Part shown: positions 6,048 through 10,102 of the stretch, piece by piece
How positions within the stretch are numbered: the first letter of the stretch is position 1
Layout of the letters: each line of letters starts with the position of its first letter
From: an uncultured Sutterella sp.
GTDB taxonomy: Bacteria; Pseudomonadota; Gammaproteobacteria; Burkholderiales; Burkholderiaceae_F
Direction: 5' to 3'
Assembly (NCBI GenBank): GCA_905202595.1
Contig: CAJKSP010000063.1
Coordinates: 1-10,102, forward strand
Length of the DNA stretch: 10,102 bases
The notes under the pieces: generated by a model
Seen by the model: the letters and a program-made list of their open reading frames with translations, nothing else
What the model was told of the DNA's origin: nothing
The model's database searches: none
Translations under genes and position numbers: made by a program

Positions 6048-6231
6048 CAACAACGGAACGCGGCGCCGCTGCAGCAAGGAGCCCAGGGGTCGGCTTCGCA
6101 GCGGTTGATTCGGCAGGCAGTAGGGGAAAGCTGCCGGCAGAGCCGAGTTCGAAGAGTTTTTCTCCTGCTCTTCGTCTGCGGTCCGTGGGGCTCCAGTGAA
6201 GGCGGTTAGCTTCAGGCTGACCGCCTTTTTT
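6048..6231 (+). ncRNA. Structured small RNA, copy B of a twin pair (candidate iron-responsive sRNA)
   Basis: Predicted 184-nt transcript starting 6 nt after its own -10 box, homologous to copy A. Helices: closing stem ACGG 6053-6056 with CCGT 6183-6186; P2 GCCGCTGC 6065-6072 with GCAGCGGT 6098-6105, where a C-G pair of copy A has become U-A; upper P2 GGAGCC/GGCTTC around CAGGGGTC; P3 TTCGGC 6109-6114 with GCCGAG 6142-6147, topped by GGCAG/CTGCC (6116-6120, 6131-6135), where A-U has become G-C; P4 CGAAGAG 6150-6156 with CTCTTCG 6168-6174 around TTTTTCTCCTG. The loop's TTTCTCCT is complementary to eight bases of the porin ribosome binding site downstream. The function is inference; the existence of a conserved structured transcript is well supported. 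Confidence 0.72.
6199..6231 (+). terminator. Rho-independent terminator of RNA copy B
   Basis: GGCGGTTAGC (6201-6210) pairs with GCTGACCGCC (6216-6225), one G-U pair, around TTCAG. AA/TT can extend the stem, and a T run reaches 6231. Confidence 0.9.
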
Positions 6232-6316
6232 CCCTTCATGCTTCAGAGGCTGATGATGTTTGCGGCCTGGTTTGCTGCTTCAAAGAAATGCATCAGCGGT
6301 CGGGCTTCAATGCAGC

Positions 6317-6354
6317 AAAAAGCCCGCTTTTCCCATAGACGGAAGAGCGGGCTT
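6317..6354 (-). terminator. Rho-independent terminator of the porin gene
   Basis: The + strand shows AAGCCCGCTTTTCC (6320-6333) opposite GGAAGAGCGGGCTT (6341-6354) with loop CATAGAC. Read on the minus strand this is a long stem with one mismatch followed by TTTTT (6321-6317). It lies about 120 nt after the porin stop. The T tract is present only in the minus direction. Confidence 0.8.
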
Positions 6355-6474
6355 GAGAAAGGCTGAGCTGTTTCCCTTTGAGCAAAGCTCATCAAGTCTC
6401 TCAACCGCACGAGGAAATCAAGGATGTTGAAAAATATTTCCTGCGCGGCTGAGAAGAAAGGGATGCAGCTCGCC
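6355..6474 (-). other. Porin 3' untranslated region
   Basis: No gene is visible. It contains an inverted repeat AGGAAAT 6412-6418 with ATTTCCT 6436-6442. Left of the terminator (6249-6255 with 6291-6297) GCTGATG pairs with CATCAGC; its meaning is unknown. Confidence 0.35.
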
Positions 6475-7695
6475 TTAGAAGGTGTGGACTAGGCCCACAG
6501 CACATTCAACAGCGGACGGATCGATCTTGTATGCGTTTGCTTCTGCATTGTTCTTCGCCGGATCCATTGACGAAGTTGAGTAGCTGGCAACGCCGTAGAC
6601 AGACGTGCGCTTTGAAAGGTTGTATTGATAGCCGGCCGAAACATGCCAGCGGTCGACATCAACTTCGCCGATGAGTCCTGGTTCGTTCATGTCCCAGCCA
6701 TTGACCTTTTCAATGGTGCCGTCAACGTAGCCCACTGCAAATTTTCCGGTGCCGCCGAAGAGCGGAACATCAACGCCAGTCACAACGCCGAAGCCTTTCA
6801 CTTGGAAATGCGTCGGGCCAGTGGAGAAGGCGCTGATGTCGATATTGTCGATTGAAGTCAGATCCGCATTGTCGAAGTACTGGGCGCCAAGGTAGAACTT
6901 GACGACATTGAAGTCGTACGAGCCGCCGAGCGTCACAGTATATGCATCATCAACTTCTTCACCCCAGTTTCCAACGCTGACTGCATTCCATTTCTTGGTG
7001 GAGAAGTTGGTGGAATCGACGATGCCGACGAGGTTGAGCGGACCGTTGGCATACGTGATGCCGATGGCATAGTAGCGGTCGACGCTCGATTTGCCTTCGG
7101 TGCCGTGCATACCCTTGCCGTCGTAGTCATCCTTCGTGTTGGTGTCGAATGAGTACTGCGCGTAGACATTGACGCCGGCGAAGTTCGGAGACTTGTACGT
7201 GATGGTGTTGTCATAGCGGTCAAAGCCCGACATGACGTTGCTCGCATTGGCGGCATAGTCGCCCCAGGTTGTCCCGAAAGGCGAAAGATTGCCGGCGAGG
7301 CCGTACGTGCCGTTGCCGCTCGTGAGTGAGCCTACGCGGCCGAAGGACACTTCGCCGAAGGCGCCGCGAACAAAAAGCTGCGATTCGCGATTGAAGAGGC
7401 GGCTGCTGTCAGCCAGCGTGCCGTCATCGCCGTTGAAGCCGTTTTCCAGTACAAAGCCGACGGTGAGGCCGTTGCCAAGTTCTTCCGTGCCCTTGAAGCC
7501 GAAGCGGGAGCCTTTGACAATGCCGGAATCCATCGTGAAGGAGTCGACGGCATCGACGCCTTCCATGTCGGCATCGACATGCTGATATTTAAGGCCGGTG
7601 TCCACAACGCCGTACAGCGTTACATCAGCAGCCATGGCTGCGCTTGCGGCAAGCGTCAGAGCGGACAGCGCAAAAATTTTGGCAGAACTCTTCAT
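6475..7695 (-). CDS. Trimeric outer-membrane general porin, Burkholderiales type
   Basis: A 406-residue precursor of a 16-stranded beta-barrel porin, which forms water-filled channels for small hydrophilic solutes. The signal peptide is typical (MKSSAKIFALSALTLAASAAMA, residues 1-22, cleavage after A-M-A). The mature protein starts ADVTLYGVVDTGL. Family motifs are G-S-R-F-G-F-K-G-T-E-E-L-G-N-G-L, R-L-F-N-R-E-S-Q-L-F-V-R-G-A-F-G-E-V-S-F-G-R and the C-terminal V-G-L-V-H-T-F, with the terminal Phe needed for BAM-dependent assembly. I start at ATG 7693-7695 rather than the upstream in-frame ATG at 7734 because AGGAGA lies just before it and the signal peptide begins there. Loops rich in Asp, Gly and Asn suggest some cation preference (inference). 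A poly-C tract and the twin small RNA locus flank the gene and may control it. Confidence 0.93.
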   Translation of the reverse strand: MKSSAKIFALSALTLAASAAMAADVTLYGVVDTGLKYQHVDADMEGVDAVDSFTMDSGIVKGSRFGFKGTEELGNGLTVGFVLENGFNGDDGTLADSSRLFNRESQLFVRGAFGEVSFGRVGSLTSGNGTYGLAGNLSPFGTTWGDYAANASNVMSGFDRYDNTITYKSPNFAGVNVYAQYSFDTNTKDDYDGKGMHGTEGKSSVDRYYAIGITYANGPLNLVGIVDSTNFSTKKWNAVSVGNWGEEVDDAYTVTLGGSYDFNVVKFYLGAQYFDNADLTSIDNIDISAFSTGPTHFQVKGFGVVTGVDVPLFGGTGKFAVGYVDGTIEKVNGWDMNEPGLIGEVDVDRWHVSAGYQYNLSKRTSVYGVASYSTSSMDPAKNNAEANAYKIDPSAVECAVGLVHTF

Positions 7696-7700
7696 TAATT

Positions 7701-7706
7701 TCTCCT
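7701..7706 (-). promoter_or_regulatory. Porin ribosome binding site, complementary to the loops of the twin RNAs
   Basis: Minus strand AGGAGAAA, 6 nt from the ATG at the AGGAG core, decides the porin start. It can form 8 uninterrupted base pairs with UUUCUCCU in the P4 loop of RNA copy B and 7 with copy A. Confidence 0.75.
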
Positions 7707-7762
7707 TAATGAACGGTGCGTTCAACAAGATCAAAGTTCATGCAAAGGAGAGTAGAGTTTTT

Positions 7763-7801
7763 AGTATCGGGGGGGGGGTAGGGTAACTCCTTATGTGTAA
7801 A
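7763..7801 (-). promoter_or_regulatory. Porin upstream region with a 10-base C tract
   Basis: On the porin strand ten consecutive C (7778-7769) directly precede GATACT (7768-7763), a four-of-six -10 match. TTTACA (7801-7796), a five-of-six -35 match, lies 27 nt upstream of GATACT; without the ten C the spacing would be exactly 17. The tract sits 73 nt before the start codon. Homopolymers of this length slip during replication, and comparable tracts switch porin expression in Neisseria (porA promoter). Confidence 0.5.
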
Positions 7802-8045
7802 ATTATTTCTTGTGTACCACAACGCTAAAAATCAAGTTGAAGCCGAATGTTGGATGCGTGCAACAGCTTTTTATTGATGCGAGGTTAACAGCGGATTTGA
7901 ACGACTCAAATCGACAAGCTTGCAAACCGCAACGAATGGAGCGTTTTGGGAAATCAGCAGCATTGGCCAGCCGCTAGGCTTGTCTAAAAAGAAGCGCCTG
8001 CCGGCAGCGGAAAAGCCGGCAAGCTTATTCCGCAAGAGGCCACAC
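7802..8045. other. Intergenic region between divergent porin and flavodoxin genes
   Basis: No gene is seen. The segment near the flavodoxin gene carries a hairpin, TGCCGGC 7999-8005 with GCCGGCA 8015-8021, in its probable leader. Its ribosome binding site is AAGAGG (8034-8039), 6 nt before the start. I found no convincing -35/-10 pair for the flavodoxin gene and no Fur-box match comparable to those of the RNA pair. Confidence 0.35.
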
Positions 8046-8627
8046 ATGACATATTCACGCCGCTATTGGCTGCAGTGTGCAGCGCTTTCATCCGTCGTCG
8101 GCTGGCTTGCAGGGCTGCCTGCAGCTAGGGCAGCGCAAGCGCCAAATCCGCGCATTCTTGTCGTCTTCTATTCCCGTCAGGGGCATACAGCCAAGGCGGC
8201 CGAAGCCGTTGTTCAGGCGGCGGGCGGCCGGCTCTGGGAGATCGAGACAGATCCGCCGTACCCTAAGGACTACAGCGGCACTGTTGAAGCCAAGAAAAAA
8301 GATGAGGAAGCCGGAACGCTGCCGCACATTGCGGCGGCCTCCAAACTCCCTGACCTTTCCGGCTATGACTTCATATTCATCGGCTCGCCTATCTGGAGCG
8401 GCGATTTGGCTTATGCGGTGAAGAGCTGGCTTGCCGAGACCGACCTGTCGAATAAAAAGGTGGCGCTTTTTGTCACTCACCAAGGCTCTGGCCTTGCCAA
8501 AGCTCAGGAAAGCCTGCAGGCGCTTGCGCCGAAAAGCCAGTTTGCTTCCCCGCTCGCTATCTATTGGCCGGCAAGCGGCCTTGCCGGAACAGTAGGCGAT
8601 TGGGTGCAGCAAGTGCTCGCTCGATGA
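8046..8627 (+). CDS. Exported flavodoxin family protein with a Tat signal peptide
   Basis: A 193-residue protein with a flavodoxin-like fold that should bind FMN and act in electron transfer or quinone/substrate reduction. The phosphate-binding loop is Y-S-R-Q-G-H-T-A-K at 42-50, after the first beta strand I-L-V-V-F. The second signature is F-I-G-S-P-I-W-S-G-D-L-A at 111-122. It resembles the flavodoxin_4-type family more than classical long-chain flavodoxins. The N-terminus reads MTYSRRYWLQ, with S-R-R-Y-W-L as a twin-arginine motif, then a moderately hydrophobic stretch and A-R-A before a probable cleavage site after residue 29. Tat export fits a protein that must fold around FMN before transport. 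I start at ATG 8046 because AAGAGG lies 6 nt upstream and the signal peptide begins there; the upstream start at 7920 adds a meaningless extension. The stop lies 7 nt from the convergent nucleotidase stop. Confidence 0.85.
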   Translation: MTYSRRYWLQCAALSSVVGWLAGLPAARAAQAPNPRILVVFYSRQGHTAKAAEAVVQAAGGRLWEIETDPPYPKDYSGTVEAKKKDEEAGTLPHIAAASKLPDLSGYDFIFIGSPIWSGDLAYAVKSWLAETDLSNKKVALFVTHQGSGLAKAQESLQALAPKSQFASPLAIYWPASGLAGTVGDWVQQVLAR

Positions 8628-8634
8628 GCCGAGG

Positions 8635-10102
8635 CTATTTCATCCAATTGATGCGGTCTGTCTCCGGCATCTGAAGCACGCGGCCGGGCTGTGCAGAGAG
8701 CCAGCGCTCCAGCGCTTCCGTTTCCAGAATGTCCTGCATCGGCAGGCGCTTGGCCGCGGCGAACATGGCGTATTTGTCGCCGCCGTTTGCCAGGAATGCC
8801 TCCATCACTATGCGGTAGGTGCGCTTCGGATCAACAGGCGTCCAGGCGCCGCCGTGCCGGCTGCGGGTTTCTGCGCGCAGGATGCGGTGCCCGGCCGGCC
8901 GCCGCGGGTCGGCGAAGTAGCGCAGGCAGGAAGGCTGCAGGAGCCGCGGTCCCACGCCCATGTCAGGATCGGAGACGCCGTTTTCGAGAGCCGCGAGCAG
9001 ATCCGAGCCGGAAAGCTCAAGAAGCACGAGGCGGTTCGCAAAGGGAAGCATCTCATGCAGGTCGCCGCGGCTGATTGCGCCGAGAGGGAGCGCTGTGCGA
9101 ATGGCGCCGCCGTTGATGAGCGCAATGTCGGCTTCAGCCGCGGCGGCGAGGTAGGCGTCTGCCGTCGTCATGCCGCCAAGGCAGTCGCCTGCGCGGCAGG
9201 GATCGAGTCCGTCGCTGAATCGGTTGGGATTTTCAGCAATTTTTTCGGTGCGGAATGCTTCGACTTTCTGGGCGGTTTCTTTAACGGCGGACTCTGCTTC
9301 GGGATCGCGAGGCATCTCGGGCGTCAGGCGGATCGGCGCGCCATACCAGGCGGCGGCTTGTCCGCGGCTGTTGAACGTCACGCGGAGCTTGCCGAGATAT
9401 TCCGTCGAGCGCTTGGCCTGGACAATAAGAGTGCGGCTGCCGTCTGATCTCTGCACGACAGTCGGATAGGGACCTTCGCTGCCGGCGAGGCCGCCGCCTA
9501 AAAGCGAATGCGTGTGGCCGCCGATGATGACGTCGATGCCGGGAACTTCCCGCGCGAGCGCCTGATCGGCTTCGTAGCCGATGTGGGTGAGCGCAATGAT
9601 GCGGTCGACGCCCTGAGCCTGCAGCGCGGCAACGGCCTGCCGCGCGGCTTCAGCTCGAGAGATGAAGCGCGTTTCCGGGCAAGCTTGAGAAACCTCTATG
9701 CCTTCGTCGTTTGCGATGCCGAATACGCCGACGCGTCCGTTCGGCAGATCAAAGATCCGCCAGGGCGCGAGCGCTTTGCCTGGGAGCGGACAGCCTTCAT
9801 GCGGCTTGATGTTGGCGGCAAGAATGGGAAAGGGCGCGCGTTCAGCCTCGGCTTCAGCCTCCGCGCAGCCGCGGTCGAATTCATGGTTGCCGAGCGTCGC
9901 CGCATCCCAAGGAATGAGGCGCTCCATGCGGCTGATGAGCGCTGGGCCGCCCATGTTGAAGAAGAGCGTGCCCTGCCAGCGGTCGCCGGCGTCAAGCGCC
10001 AGGACGTCGGCGCCCGCGGCTTCGGCTGCCGCCTTTTCTCTTGACATGGCAGCGGCAAGCCGTGCATAGCCGCCGAAGCAGGCCTCGTCGCGGTCGCAGG
10101 GA
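8635..10102 (-). CDS. 5'-nucleotidase/UshA-family metallophosphoesterase (N-terminus beyond window)
   Basis: At least 488 residues are visible, and the frame stays open to the window edge, so the signal peptide and first metal motif (usually D-x-H) are missing. The ATG at 10047 is internal: residues before it (C-F-G-G-Y-A-R-L-A-A) match the usual run before the D-A-G-D motif. Metallophosphatase motifs in order are L-A-L-D-A-G-D, T-L-G-N-H-E-F-D-R-G, A-L-T-H-I-G and I-I-G-G-H-T-H. The C-terminal 5'-nucleotidase domain shows I-N-G-G-A-I-R, G-D-L-H-E-M-L-P-F-A-N and E-A-F-L-A-N-G-G-D-K-Y. Such enzymes are normally periplasmic or surface-anchored and dephosphorylate nucleotides (AMP, UDP-sugars, NAD) so that nucleosides can be taken up. 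Substrate preference cannot be read. No terminator is seen after the stop; transcripts probably run into the antisense of the flavodoxin gene. Confidence 0.88.
   Translation of the reverse strand, partial: PCDRDEACFGGYARLAAAMSREKAAAEAAGADVLALDAGDRWQGTLFFNMGGPALISRMERLIPWDAATLGNHEFDRGCAEAEAEAERAPFPILAANIKPHEGCPLPGKALAPWRIFDLPNGRVGVFGIANDEGIEVSQACPETRFISRAEAARQAVAALQAQGVDRIIALTHIGYEADQALAREVPGIDVIIGGHTHSLLGGGLAGSEGPYPTVVQRSDGSRTLIVQAKRSTEYLGKLRVTFNSRGQAAAWYGAPIRLTPEMPRDPEAESAVKETAQKVEAFRTEKIAENPNRFSDGLDPCRAGDCLGGMTTADAYLAAAAEADIALINGGAIRTALPLGAISRGDLHEMLPFANRLVLLELSGSDLLAALENGVSDPDMGVGPRLLQPSCLRYFADPRRPAGHRILRAETRSRHGGAWTPVDPKRTYRIVMEAFLANGGDKYAMFAAAKRLPMQDILETEALERWLSAQPGRVLQMPETDRINWMK

Larger units (their letters stand above)
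5604..6231 (+). repeat. Tandem duplication of a complete RNA transcription unit
   Basis: Two direct copies, each consisting of operator, promoter, RNA body and terminator, occupy 5604-5858 and about 5979-6231. The RNA bodies are equal in length (184 nt) and differ at 13 of the first 100 aligned positions. The second half is more diverged, especially just before the terminator. Upstream, homology is limited to the operator and promoter elements. The copies are separated by unrelated sequence, so this is an old duplication under selection rather than a recent one. Confidence 0.85.

Noticed and set aside
7696..7734. Upstream ATG of the porin frame
   Set aside because: The typical signal peptide starts at 7695, directly after AGGAGA.
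7920..8045. Upstream start of the flavodoxin frame
   Set aside because: It would bury the Tat signal peptide 42 residues inside the protein; the SD AAGAGG supports 8046.

Overview
The window looks like a chromosomal segment of an anaerobic or microaerophilic, asaccharolytic betaproteobacterium of the Sutterellaceae type (Burkholderiales). This is an inference from the Burkholderia/Bordetella-style trimeric porin (signal peptide ending AMA, mature start ADVTLYG, last residue Phe), the anaerobic C4-dicarboxylate carrier of the DcuC family, a short-form CstA peptide/pyruvate carrier and a Tat-exported flavodoxin. No rRNA, tRNA, insertion sequence or CRISPR array is visible.

Layout. 1-222 is a leader region with several hairpins, the last abutting the ribosome binding site of dcuC (223-1491, +), which ends in a run of three hairpins, the third a clear intrinsic terminator. 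After about 400 bp without a convincing gene, but with several DNA palindromes, comes cstA (2015-3703, +) with a very strong terminator at 3781-3820. A small unknown membrane protein (3844-4245, +) begins only about 24 nt after that terminator. An AraJ-like MFS exporter (4300-5475, -) converges on it. The stretch 5476-6474 has no credible protein gene. It holds two tandem, homologous transcription units of about 184 nt each on the + strand (5675-5858 and 6048-6231). Each has a Fur-box-like operator, a promoter with exactly 17 bp spacing, and its own terminator. A porin (6475-7695, -) follows, with its own terminator at 6317-6354 and a 10-base C tract (on its coding strand) 73 nt upstream of its start codon. 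Last come a Tat-signal flavodoxin (8046-8627, +) and a UshA/5'-nucleotidase-type metallophosphoesterase (8635 to the window edge, -, N-terminus cut off), whose stop codons are only 7 nt apart.

How it fits together. Most genes concern uptake or export of small metabolites (C4-dicarboxylates, peptides or pyruvate, MFS substrates, general outer-membrane diffusion, periplasmic nucleotide breakdown). The most unusual element is the twin RNA locus. The two copies differ at paired positions in a compensatory way, so selection appears to act on RNA structure. They share a multi-hairpin fold with G-rich loops and one C-rich loop that can pair with the Shine-Dalgarno sequence of the neighbouring porin. 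A working hypothesis, not demonstrated, is that these are iron-responsive paired small RNAs analogous in logic to PrrF1/PrrF2 or RyhB, repressing outer-membrane porin or other mRNAs when iron is scarce.
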